From Nitrosopumilus sp. (GTDB lineage Archaea; Thermoproteota; Nitrososphaeria; Nitrososphaerales; Nitrosopumilaceae), in the NCBI RefSeq assembly GCF_025699255.1, contig NZ_JAILWA010000001.1, forward strand, positions 62,001 to 126,000: DNA of 64,000 nt, in the 5' to 3' direction. This document shows, one piece after another, positions 34,186 to 42,083 of the stretch (position 1 is the stretch's first letter; the number at the start of each line of letters is the position of its first letter). The notes beneath the pieces were generated by a model, which made no database searches, was not told the origin of the DNA, and worked only from the letters and a program-made list of their open reading frames with translations. Both the position numbers and the translations under genes were made by a program.

Positions 34186-34713
34186 TTATGTACCAGATTG
34201 GACGATGTCAGGGTTTTCAATTTTCTCATCAGTAGATGGATCTGCTTTATCGGATGTCTCAGATGAAGATTCTAAAATTTCTTCAGGTAGATCCTCAGAA
34301 ATATTTTCATCAATAGATTCAGAATTTATGAGTTCATCAGGTTCTATTAAGGAGTCATTCATTGTTCCAATTGTATGTGGAGGACTGGAAACGTTCAAAC
34401 TCTTTGAAAGTAAAAAGAAAGTTGGAAAAAGTTCATGGTAAATCATTGTAAGGATTTTAGGAATATCATTTTCATCTTTTTCTAAAATTTCATTTCGCTC
34501 TACAGAATCTCCTGAAATTTTTGCAATTCCTTCAATTGCTAATCGCACATTTTTTGGGTTGGATAATGCTGTAAAACCATATTTAAAAACAGATTGTTCC
34601 TCGCTATTATCAACTTCTTCAATATTTGCCTCTACATCGTATTTATCCAATTTGTTTAGTGTAGGATCATTTTTACTCATAGCAATAGAGGTAAGCTCAA
34701 CATGTGTATTCAT
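34186..34713 (-). CDS. Acidic hypothetical protein, pilus island
   Basis: 175 residues from ATG 34713 (or 164 from ATG 34680). A HEAT-like or helical middle (KYGFTALSNPKNVRLAIEGI, then PKILTMIYHELFPTFFLLSK) and a disordered Ser/Asp/Glu-rich C-terminal 65 residues. No signal peptide. First gene of the minus-strand arm, divergent from the AAA+ gene. Function unknown. Confidence 0.65.
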   Translation of the reverse strand: MNTHVELTSIAMSKNDPTLNKLDKYDVEANIEEVDNSEEQSVFKYGFTALSNPKNVRLAIEGIAKISGDSVERNEILEKDENDIPKILTMIYHELFPTFFLLSKSLNVSSPPHTIGTMNDSLIEPDELINSESIDENISEDLPEEILESSSETSDKADPSTDEKIENPDIVQSGT

Positions 34714-34809
34714 ACCTAAAAAGTGCTAAATTTTCATTATTACAATGTGTATGTAATATCTACACACACATAACAGCATTAACTATATCTGAATATAAAA
34801 TAAGCATAA

Positions 34810-35832
34810 TTGGAACAAAAAAAACAGCTTATTTCATCTGTTAATCGAACTAGAATCAGTTCTGATAATGTTAATCTTTCAGTATCCATTTCAAAGATTA
34901 AGAAAAATACACACGAATTATCAAAAATGTATGATTTTAAAAAATACATGGATTCATCAGACATGCATTTTCCTGAAGAAATGGATGAAATGATTCCAAA
35001 GGATACTCCTCCTTATCTTGATAATGGAGAGCATTATGTAGAAAGAATTGGAAGGGCGTTAAAATTTTTCAAGCAGTGTGCACTAATTGGTCCGAGTGGA
35101 ACGGGAAAAACTCACATCGTATATCTTGTTGCAGAATTAGCTGGATTGCCAATGTGGGAAATTAACTGTGGTTTGGCAACTTCGGTTTTTGATTTATTTG
35201 GAAGATATGTAGGATTGGGAAAAGAGAATTGGATTGATGGATTGATTACAGGTTGGTGTAGAAAAGGGGGAATTCTCTATCTGGACGAAGCAAATATGAT
35301 GAAACAGGATGTTGCAACAAAACTTAACCCGTTATTAGATCAAAGAGGCCACATGGTTTTAACTGAAAAAGATAGTGAAATTATTCACAGGCATAAACAT
35401 GCATATATGATAATTAGTATGAACCCCGTTTCATCAGAATTTGCAGGTACAAAACCAATCAACGCAGCCATGAGAAGAAGGATGAGTGTTTGGTTGAACT
35501 TTGACTACATGAGTGTAGGAGACAATATTGATGAAAAAGAGATCAACATGGTTTCAAAGAAAGGAGGCATTCCCATGAGTGATGCTGAAGTTATTGTAAA
35601 GGCAGGAGCCAAAATAAGACAAGAATACAAAATGGGTGATTTGCCATATGGTCCATCTGTTGGAGATTTGGTCAATTGGGCAAAGATTTGTTCTGATGGT
35701 ATGTCAATTATTGATGGAGGAAATGAAACATTAATCCCTATGACCAGTGATGACCCTGAAGTTCAAGATGAAGTTAGACACATTGTAAAGAAGATTATTG
35801 AAAGCCATGTGGCAGCAAAGAAAAAGGAGTAA
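34810..35832 (+). CDS. MoxR/CbbQ-type AAA+ ATPase
   Basis: 340 residues from TTG 34810; the next ATG (34927) would remove 39 residues but keep the ATPase core, so the start is uncertain. Walker A GPSGTGKTHIVYLVAE, Walker B GGILYLDEANMM, sensor 1 MIISMNPVSSEF and an Arg cluster AAMRRRMSVWLNFD. The order and the LPMWEINC..FDLFGRYV loop resemble CbbQ/NorQ/GvpN. Such ATPases work with a VWA protein as a remodelling or insertion chaperone; that partner is the next gene, 5 bases downstream. Confidence 0.85.
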   Translation: MEQKKQLISSVNRTRISSDNVNLSVSISKIKKNTHELSKMYDFKKYMDSSDMHFPEEMDEMIPKDTPPYLDNGEHYVERIGRALKFFKQCALIGPSGTGKTHIVYLVAELAGLPMWEINCGLATSVFDLFGRYVGLGKENWIDGLITGWCRKGGILYLDEANMMKQDVATKLNPLLDQRGHMVLTEKDSEIIHRHKHAYMIISMNPVSSEFAGTKPINAAMRRRMSVWLNFDYMSVGDNIDEKEINMVSKKGGIPMSDAEVIVKAGAKIRQEYKMGDLPYGPSVGDLVNWAKICSDGMSIIDGGNETLIPMTSDDPEVQDEVRHIVKKIIESHVAAKKKE

Positions 35833-35837
35833 GATAA

Positions 35838-37409
35838 ATGAAAGAAACAGTGCAAGAAATTGCACATCAATTATTCTTTGATATTTCAGAAAGAAAACCA
35901 ATAGATGTGGACATGTTCTTTTTAGAACAACAATATTTTCCTCAGATTGATTATGAACCAAGAATGACAGTATATCTTCCAATGCCAAGACAAATTCAAG
36001 GGATAGAAACAATTCAGGGTTGCACATTTGCAAATTTAGAAAAATATCAAAATACAATTTTTGGATTGTTTTTAGCATCTGTATGTCATGCAGCAGGACA
36101 TGCCAGAGTCACAGATTTTAAAAAATACAAAAAATGGATGGTAAATAAAAACAAAAAACGAGCATATGAAACATTTGAGTTTATTGAAGATGTCAGAGTA
36201 AACCAATTTTTAAAAAATAAATTTCCACAGTATTTTTTAGAAATTCAAAAAATTCAGAATTATTTTGTGCAATTAAATGAAAACAAACTAAAACAAGATA
36301 TTAAAAAAAACTCAAAAAAAATATTTTCAAACAAATTCATTACAGACATCAAAATTAAAAGAGAAATAATTGAGGAAAAGGTATTACAAATGACATCTGA
36401 AAATTATACAGAGTTTGAAGAAATTGCAGACGAAATTTATGAATCATCAAATATCTTAACCGATAACAAACTACCTTTTGCAGATCACTATAGTCATCCA
36501 AAAAGAATAGAAAAATGGATAGAGAATGTCAGTATTTCGACTAAAGGGGAATTTCTTAGCATTGTAGAAAGATTTGGAGAAGTGTGGTTTGAGCAGCTAA
36601 AACGTAGAGCCAAAGTTAGAAAAAAATATGGTGGAATTACAGAAGATTTGGAATTTGACAAGATAGATTTTGCACCGGAAAATATTGGAGAATACCTTAG
36701 ATTGAAAAATGCCACTCACTTGTTTTTGAAAAAAATGTCAGCACAGATGAAAATGACACCAAATGTCATGGATGAGGGAATGCCAGAAGATATGGGGTTG
36801 TTACAGATGCAAGCAGCCATTCAGGCAGTTGCAGCACAAAATAACAGCATTCAGATTTTTGAACAAGACGACTATAGGAGAATTGAGGAAGAGTGGGCAA
36901 TAGTTGTGGATACTAGCAGCAGTATGAGGCTAAAATTTGATGAAATGAAGAAATTTGCAATATGTTTAGGAGAAGCAGCAAATGAGGTGAATTCAAAAAA
37001 TGGAAAATGGGGATTTTTTACATTTAATAACAATTTCACCATTGTAAAAGATCATTATGAGAACTATGATCAAAATTCAAAATCACGAATTGGCGGTATC
37101 GAAATTAAAGGATTCTCATTTATAGCAGATGCCGTAAAATTATGTTCTAGGATATTAGAAAGAGAGAATATTGAAAGAAGATACATCTTTTTAATTACAG
37201 ATGGCCAAGCTTTAGGAACATATGAAGCAGACAAAAAAATGGAAGAAGCTGTTGAAGCAGCAAGGAAAAAAGGAATTAGCATAGTAGCAATTGGAATGCC
37301 TGCAGGAATTACAAAAATTTTTTCAATGTGTATGCCTTATGAGGGATTAAGAAAAACAGTTGCAAGGTTTCTAGGAGCTTATACAATGATTGCTGGCGAC
37401 GATATGTAA
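35838..37409 (+). CDS. VWA-domain protein of CbbO/NorD type
   Basis: 523 residues. The N-terminal helical region carries ASVCHAAGHARV and FEFIEDVRVNQFLKN, similar to the HAAxH and IEDxRVE blocks of NorD/CbbO. The C-terminal von Willebrand A domain (about 350-520) has a MIDAS site, VVDTSSSMRLKFDEM, and FLITDGQALGTYEAD. GGAG at 35826-35829 precedes the ATG. In known pairs CbbQ/CbbO and NorQ/NorD activate or load metal into a target enzyme. Here the pair sits directly ahead of the pilin genes, so a pilus-related target is inferred. Confidence 0.85.
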   Translation: MKETVQEIAHQLFFDISERKPIDVDMFFLEQQYFPQIDYEPRMTVYLPMPRQIQGIETIQGCTFANLEKYQNTIFGLFLASVCHAAGHARVTDFKKYKKWMVNKNKKRAYETFEFIEDVRVNQFLKNKFPQYFLEIQKIQNYFVQLNENKLKQDIKKNSKKIFSNKFITDIKIKREIIEEKVLQMTSENYTEFEEIADEIYESSNILTDNKLPFADHYSHPKRIEKWIENVSISTKGEFLSIVERFGEVWFEQLKRRAKVRKKYGGITEDLEFDKIDFAPENIGEYLRLKNATHLFLKKMSAQMKMTPNVMDEGMPEDMGLLQMQAAIQAVAAQNNSIQIFEQDDYRRIEEEWAIVVDTSSSMRLKFDEMKKFAICLGEAANEVNSKNGKWGFFTFNNNFTIVKDHYENYDQNSKSRIGGIEIKGFSFIADAVKLCSRILERENIERRYIFLITDGQALGTYEADKKMEEAVEAARKKGISIVAIGMPAGITKIFSMCMPYEGLRKTVARFLGAYTMIAGDDM

Positions 37410-37504
37410 ATTATTATTTTAAAATAAAGACAAAAATAAGAAAACCCATCATTGGGAAATTCGCTCCTACTTTTTAAGATGTTACATAATTCATATGATA
37501 ATAC

Positions 37505-38149
37505 TTGAAAACCAAACTAAGCAAAAAACGTGCAATCAGTACAGTGCTCACAACAGTCATCATATTGGTGTCTTCAGTTGTTCTTGGTTCAGGTGTCGTG
37601 CTTTACGGAACATCATTGTTTCAGGGCGGTACACAAACTGAAAACATTAACGTTTCAGGAATCAAGGTATGGGTACACGATACTGATACCGTAGGTGTAG
37701 CTTGGGGAGCAGCAGCTGTAAGAAACACAGGTGACAAAGTAGTTGCAGTTGATAAAATATCAATTAGAGGTACAGACATTCCATTTGAAAATTGGTATGC
37801 AGATACATCACTAACATCATCTGAATTCCAACAAGCTCTGAATCACACAGGTTGGGTAAATGCAGCTCCAGGAACAGATGGACCTGCAATAGCTAAACTT
37901 GGAACTTGTGCATCAAATACATCCTATCTATGTATTGATCAAGATTCAGCAGGATCAGGAACAAGCATAATTTCCGCAGATGCTGCTACAGGTCCAGTAT
38001 CTCTGAATCCTGGTGGAACAGCAGTTATTTACTTTAAGGTAGGTAACGGGACATACACTACATTGGATTCAGGCATTCAATCAAATGTAAGCATATTTGC
38101 AGGAAATGCAGGCTCACCCTATTCAATCATAGTAGAAGGCCAACTATAG
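37505..38149 (+). CDS. Type IV pilin, copy 1
   Basis: 214 residues from TTG 37505. Basic leader KTKLSKKR, then AISTVLTTVIILVSSVVLGS, the class III signal and assembly helix; predicted cleavage after Arg9. The mature domain has N-glycosylation sequons (NVS, NHT, NTS, NGT) and a likely disulphide between C135 and C143. Residues 2-183 are identical to copy 2; the last 31 differ (YTTLDSGIQSNVSIFAG versus LTTLDSGASTTVSVFAG). Probably a major pilin. Confidence 0.9.
   Translation: MKTKLSKKRAISTVLTTVIILVSSVVLGSGVVLYGTSLFQGGTQTENINVSGIKVWVHDTDTVGVAWGAAAVRNTGDKVVAVDKISIRGTDIPFENWYADTSLTSSEFQQALNHTGWVNAAPGTDGPAIAKLGTCASNTSYLCIDQDSAGSGTSIISADAATGPVSLNPGGTAVIYFKVGNGTYTTLDSGIQSNVSIFAGNAGSPYSIIVEGQL
37506..38049 (+). 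repeat. 544-base direct repeat, pilin copy 1 part
   Basis: Bases 37506-38049 appear identical to 38264-38807, an offset of 758. Identity stops abruptly at codon 182, after which the genes differ at many sites including amino-acid changes. The flanks of the two genes are unrelated. Pattern fits a recent duplication kept uniform by gene conversion with a diversifying 3' end. Confidence 0.92.
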
Positions 38150-38262
38150 AACAAGTGAACACCGCCCAATTCATTCTTAAAGTATGATTCTTTTTACTCT
38201 GTAATTCAAAAAAATTACATACTTGACTAGATATTCTATTAATTTGGAGATTAAGCAATAAA

Positions 38263-38907
38263 ATGAAAACCAAACTAAGCAAAAAACGTGCAATCAGTAC
38301 AGTGCTCACAACAGTCATCATATTGGTGTCTTCAGTTGTTCTTGGTTCAGGTGTCGTGCTTTACGGAACATCATTGTTTCAGGGCGGTACACAAACTGAA
38401 AACATTAACGTTTCAGGAATCAAGGTATGGGTACACGATACTGATACCGTAGGTGTAGCTTGGGGAGCAGCAGCTGTAAGAAACACAGGTGACAAAGTAG
38501 TTGCAGTTGATAAAATATCAATTAGAGGTACAGACATTCCATTTGAAAATTGGTATGCAGATACATCACTAACATCATCTGAATTCCAACAAGCTCTGAA
38601 TCACACAGGTTGGGTAAATGCAGCTCCAGGAACAGATGGACCTGCAATAGCTAAACTTGGAACTTGTGCATCAAATACATCCTATCTATGTATTGATCAA
38701 GATTCAGCAGGATCAGGAACAAGCATAATTTCCGCAGATGCTGCTACAGGTCCAGTATCTCTGAATCCTGGTGGAACAGCAGTTATTTACTTTAAGGTAG
38801 GTAACGGTACACTTACTACATTGGATTCAGGTGCATCGACTACAGTCAGTGTATTTGCAGGAAAAGCTGGTGGCCCACAAAGCATCACAGTAGCAGGTCA
38901 ATCCTAG
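38263..38907 (+). CDS. Type IV pilin, copy 2
   Basis: 214 residues from ATG 38263. Identical to copy 1 in the leader, assembly helix and most of the mature domain; the C-terminal strands are different (GGPQSITVAGQS). Copy 1 begins with TTG and this one with ATG, so translation strengths may differ. Both lie just before the ATPase gene. One copy may be dominant, or the pilus may be mixed. Confidence 0.9.
   Translation: MKTKLSKKRAISTVLTTVIILVSSVVLGSGVVLYGTSLFQGGTQTENINVSGIKVWVHDTDTVGVAWGAAAVRNTGDKVVAVDKISIRGTDIPFENWYADTSLTSSEFQQALNHTGWVNAAPGTDGPAIAKLGTCASNTSYLCIDQDSAGSGTSIISADAATGPVSLNPGGTAVIYFKVGNGTLTTLDSGASTTVSVFAGKAGGPQSITVAGQS
38264..38807 (+). repeat. 544-base direct repeat, pilin copy 2 part
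   Basis: Second copy of the repeat at 37506-38049, covering codons 1 (second base) to about 182 of pilin copy 2. Recombination between the copies would delete one pilin gene or swap the C-terminal segments. Confidence 0.92.
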
Positions 38908-38971
38908 GATAATTGACTTTTTTAAAATTATCCACAACAATCTTTTTACTTTTTAGATAGAAGAAGAAAAT

Positions 38972-39008
38972 TGTGTGTATTGTAATGTTTCACACTGTTG
39001 GATATAAC
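38972..39008 (+). promoter_or_regulatory. Shared 37-base promoter element, copy A
   Basis: Contains GTATTGTAATGTTTCA (38977-38992), nine bases of spacer and the TATA-like ATATAAC (39002-39008), about 25-30 bases before the ATPase start. The same element precedes the gene at 42084: 31 of 37 bases match, with identical spacing to the TATA box. Placement just upstream of TATA suggests an activator site. Confidence 0.6.
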
Positions 39009-39037
39009 CAAAAAATCAAGATCAAGTATTGAAGAAC

Positions 39038-40573
39038 ATGGGTAAAAAGAAAGAAGAGCAAGGACTAGAAACATTTCTTAAAAGTGAATTCCTAGATGAA
39101 ATTAATAACACTACTCCAAAAGGTTCCAAAATTTTAGAAAAATACCCACTAAAGGCACCATTTAGTTATGCAAATATCATACAAAATCAGGATACAGGAA
39201 GCATATCTTATCAAGTAGATGAAACTAAACTTAATGCTTCAGAAGAAATAGTATACAATCAGCTATACAGATTAATTGAAGAAAACTTAGATTCTCCAGA
39301 AAATATTGAAAAAGATTTTGGGTTTATGTCATTTGTAAATAAAATTCTAAAAGAAAACGAGAAACTGTTTCAAGAACAGCCATTGGCAAGTATTGAAAAA
39401 GTAAAATACTATTTGGAAAGAGACATTGATGGATTTGGCAACATAGATCCCATAATGAATGATCCAAACATAGAAGACGTAAGTTGTAGTGGAATTCTTA
39501 CACCAATTTATGTTTGGCACAGAAAATATGACAGCATTCCATGCAACATTACATTTGAAAATGAAAAATTAAATTCCTTTGTTTCACGAATTGTGTTCAG
39601 AGCTGGAAAACACATTAGTTCAGCACATCCAATTTCAGATTTAGCTTTACAAGGAAATCATAGAATTTCAGTATTATATCAAAAAGAAGTCACACCAAAA
39701 GGGACTAGTTTTACCATAAGAAAATTTAAAGAAGATCCATATTCAGTGATAGATTTAATTTCGTTTGGAACCATCAATGTAGATATCGCATCATATCTAT
39801 GGCTATTAATGGAAGCCAAGATGTCCATCATGGTAATAGGTTCAACTGGAAGTGGCAAAACAACAATTCTAAATGCAATTACGGGTTTAGTGAATCCAGA
39901 TTACAAGATTTTTTCCGTAGAAGATGTATCTGAAATCAACATAAAACATGAAAATTGGTTTAGTTTAGTATCACGAGTAGGATTTGGACCTGAAGGGGAA
40001 GGAGAAATTGGTCTATATGATTTAATTAAATCAGGAGTAAGGCACAGACCAGATTATATTGTAGTAGGTGAGATTAGAGGGTCAGAAGCATATGTAATGT
40101 TTCAAGCAATGGCCACAGGTCATGGAGGATTATGTACAATGCATGCTGATAGTTTAGAATCTGCAAGTAAAAGATTACAACAAAAACCGATGGACATTCC
40201 AGCATCATATATGGCATTAATGAATTGTGCAATTGTAGTTAGAAGGGTTACAGACAAAGACGGGAAGAGTACCAGAAGAGCAATATCGATTCAAGAAATA
40301 AAAACTGCAGATTCTTATCATAATGCATTCAAATGGGAACCAAAATCAGATTATTTTAGTCCACAATTAGAAGATAGTGAAATGTTAGAAAGAATCTCAC
40401 AGCAAACAGGTAAAAGTATTGACGAAGTTTTAGAAGAATTTGAAAGAAGAAAAATTGTTTTAAAATGGTTGGTTCAGAGAGGCATTAGAGCATATGATAA
40501 AGTAGCAGAGATAGTTGGAAAATACTATAGAGAACCAGAGACATTGATGAAAAAAATAGAATACGGAGTGTAA
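39038..40573 (+). CDS. Pilus assembly/secretion ATPase (PilB/ArlI-like)
   Basis: 511 residues from ATG 39038; a TTG at 39029 is an alternative suggested by the TATA spacing. Walker A VIGSTGSGKTTILNAITGLV, Asp box SVEDVSEINI, Walker B region YIVVGEIRGSEAYVMFQAMA, and His box GHGGLCTMHADS. Hexameric motor of the type II/IV secretion superfamily that powers pilin assembly at the cytoplasmic face. Two bases separate its stop from the platform gene. Confidence 0.93.
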   Translation: MGKKKEEQGLETFLKSEFLDEINNTTPKGSKILEKYPLKAPFSYANIIQNQDTGSISYQVDETKLNASEEIVYNQLYRLIEENLDSPENIEKDFGFMSFVNKILKENEKLFQEQPLASIEKVKYYLERDIDGFGNIDPIMNDPNIEDVSCSGILTPIYVWHRKYDSIPCNITFENEKLNSFVSRIVFRAGKHISSAHPISDLALQGNHRISVLYQKEVTPKGTSFTIRKFKEDPYSVIDLISFGTINVDIASYLWLLMEAKMSIMVIGSTGSGKTTILNAITGLVNPDYKIFSVEDVSEINIKHENWFSLVSRVGFGPEGEGEIGLYDLIKSGVRHRPDYIVVGEIRGSEAYVMFQAMATGHGGLCTMHADSLESASKRLQQKPMDIPASYMALMNCAIVVRRVTDKDGKSTRRAISIQEIKTADSYHNAFKWEPKSDYFSPQLEDSEMLERISQQTGKSIDEVLEEFERRKIVLKWLVQRGIRAYDKVAEIVGKYYREPETLMKKIEYGV

Positions 40574-40575
40574 CC

Positions 40576-42021
40576 ATGTCTTTTTTAAAAAAACATGAAG
40601 AAGAAGACAAGAAGAAGAAATTAAATAAAAAAATTAATGCAGAATTGCCCTTTTTTATTACCATAGTTACTCTATTGGCAACTAGTGGTTTTGGACCCTA
40701 TACTATTTTTTTGAAAATAAAAGATTTGGAATTATTACCAAATGTCAGATTAGAAGGAATAAAGATCCTTAAAAAAATCGATATTTTAGGTAAAGACCCA
40801 CTAGTAGTAATGTCTGAAACAAATGAGAGAGGATCAAATTTTGGAGATTTTTTAAATGGTTGGGTATCCTCGATTCAAAGTGGAGGAGACGTAGTAAATT
40901 TTCTTACCACAAAAATGAATTCAGCATTTGACATGTATGAATCACAACAAGCAGAATTGGCAAAAAAAGTTGAAACCGTGATTGAGACATACATGACAAT
41001 GCAGGTAGTAGTTTTAGCAATTTACATCATAGTTACTGCCACATCCACAGAAGGAATAGGGAGTACTAATGCAATTGGAGAAATTGATCCCCTCTACATG
41101 GTAATAATCATGCCACCTGTAGTATCAATATTATTTTCAATTATTGCAAGCAAATTAAACAAATCAAAAGTCAAAGAATTGGATTGGAAAAAAATCACAA
41201 TGTTTGGAATCCCTGGAATATTGGCAGCAATTGTAATAATTACACTAAAAATATTACCTGATTTTAACCTCTATATTTTAGGAGGAGCATTGATTGCAGC
41301 TGCAATGTGGCCTGCGTTAAATTTTAAAAATAAATATAAATTTTCTTTAGATTCAGAATCAGCAACAGCACAAATTATGAGAGATGTTGCAGAATCAAGA
41401 AAAGCAGGTTTAGGTCCTGAAAAATGTGTAATACAAACAACCAAAAGGAAAGATTATGGATTGTTTAATCGAATTGCAAATGGAATTGCAAATAAATTAG
41501 AATGGGGGATGACATTGGACAACATTTTTGAGTTTATTAAAAAAGAAATTACAGATTTCCAAATTTTAATTAATTTCAAAGTGTTGTTTGAAATTATCTC
41601 CTCTGGAGGAGGTAATGTTAATACACTTAGTACATTAGCAGGGGTTGCAGAAAAAATTCACACTATAGAAAAAACAAAGAGAGAGAAATTAAAACCATAT
41701 GTCATGGTAGGTTTTATGTTAATTGCAATTACAGGATTTACTACATTACTAGTAATTGAGTCATTAACAAGTTTGGGAGCTCAACTAGAAGAAGATGAAG
41801 TAAAAAGAACAGCATTAGAATTAGAATCAAAATCAAGATTTGAATTACTTGGAATTGCAATACTTGTTCAATCTTGGATTTCAGGTTTATTTTTAGGTAA
41901 AATTACCACTGGATCATATTCTGGAGGTTTCATGTATTCAATATTTCTGGTAGGAGTATCTATTGGAGCAATAGTGGTCATTCAGATGAAAATTTTTAGT
42001 GTTTCTTCAATATTCGGCTAA
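40576..42021 (+). CDS. Pilus membrane platform protein (TadC/ArlJ-like)
   Basis: 481 residues. Two T2SSF-type cytoplasmic helical domains (INAELPFFITIVTLLATSGF near the start; the second begins DSESATAQIMRDVAESRKAG) separated and followed by paired membrane spans (VVVLAIYIIVTATS, MVIIMPPVVSILFSIIASKL, GFMLIAITGFTTLLVIES, YSIFLVGVSIGAIVVI). It anchors the ATPase and pilin assembly. Same operon as the ATPase. Confidence 0.92.
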   Translation: MSFLKKHEEEDKKKKLNKKINAELPFFITIVTLLATSGFGPYTIFLKIKDLELLPNVRLEGIKILKKIDILGKDPLVVMSETNERGSNFGDFLNGWVSSIQSGGDVVNFLTTKMNSAFDMYESQQAELAKKVETVIETYMTMQVVVLAIYIIVTATSTEGIGSTNAIGEIDPLYMVIIMPPVVSILFSIIASKLNKSKVKELDWKKITMFGIPGILAAIVIITLKILPDFNLYILGGALIAAAMWPALNFKNKYKFSLDSESATAQIMRDVAESRKAGLGPEKCVIQTTKRKDYGLFNRIANGIANKLEWGMTLDNIFEFIKKEITDFQILINFKVLFEIISSGGGNVNTLSTLAGVAEKIHTIEKTKREKLKPYVMVGFMLIAITGFTTLLVIESLTSLGAQLEEDEVKRTALELESKSRFELLGIAILVQSWISGLFLGKITTGSYSGGFMYSIFLVGVSIGAIVVIQMKIFSVSSIFG

Positions 42022-42022
42022 C

Positions 42023-42059
42023 TGTATGTATTGTAATGTTTCATACTATCCAATATAAC
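42023..42059 (+). promoter_or_regulatory. Shared 37-base promoter element, copy B
   Basis: GTATTGTAATGTTTCA at 42028-42043, spacer, and ATATAAC at 42053-42059, 25 bases before ATG 42084. Matches copy A at 38972-39008. It begins one base after the platform-gene stop, so the Ig-like gene has its own promoter under the same control. Confidence 0.6.
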
Positions 42060-42083
42060 AAAAATTTATCAATTTAGTTTAAG

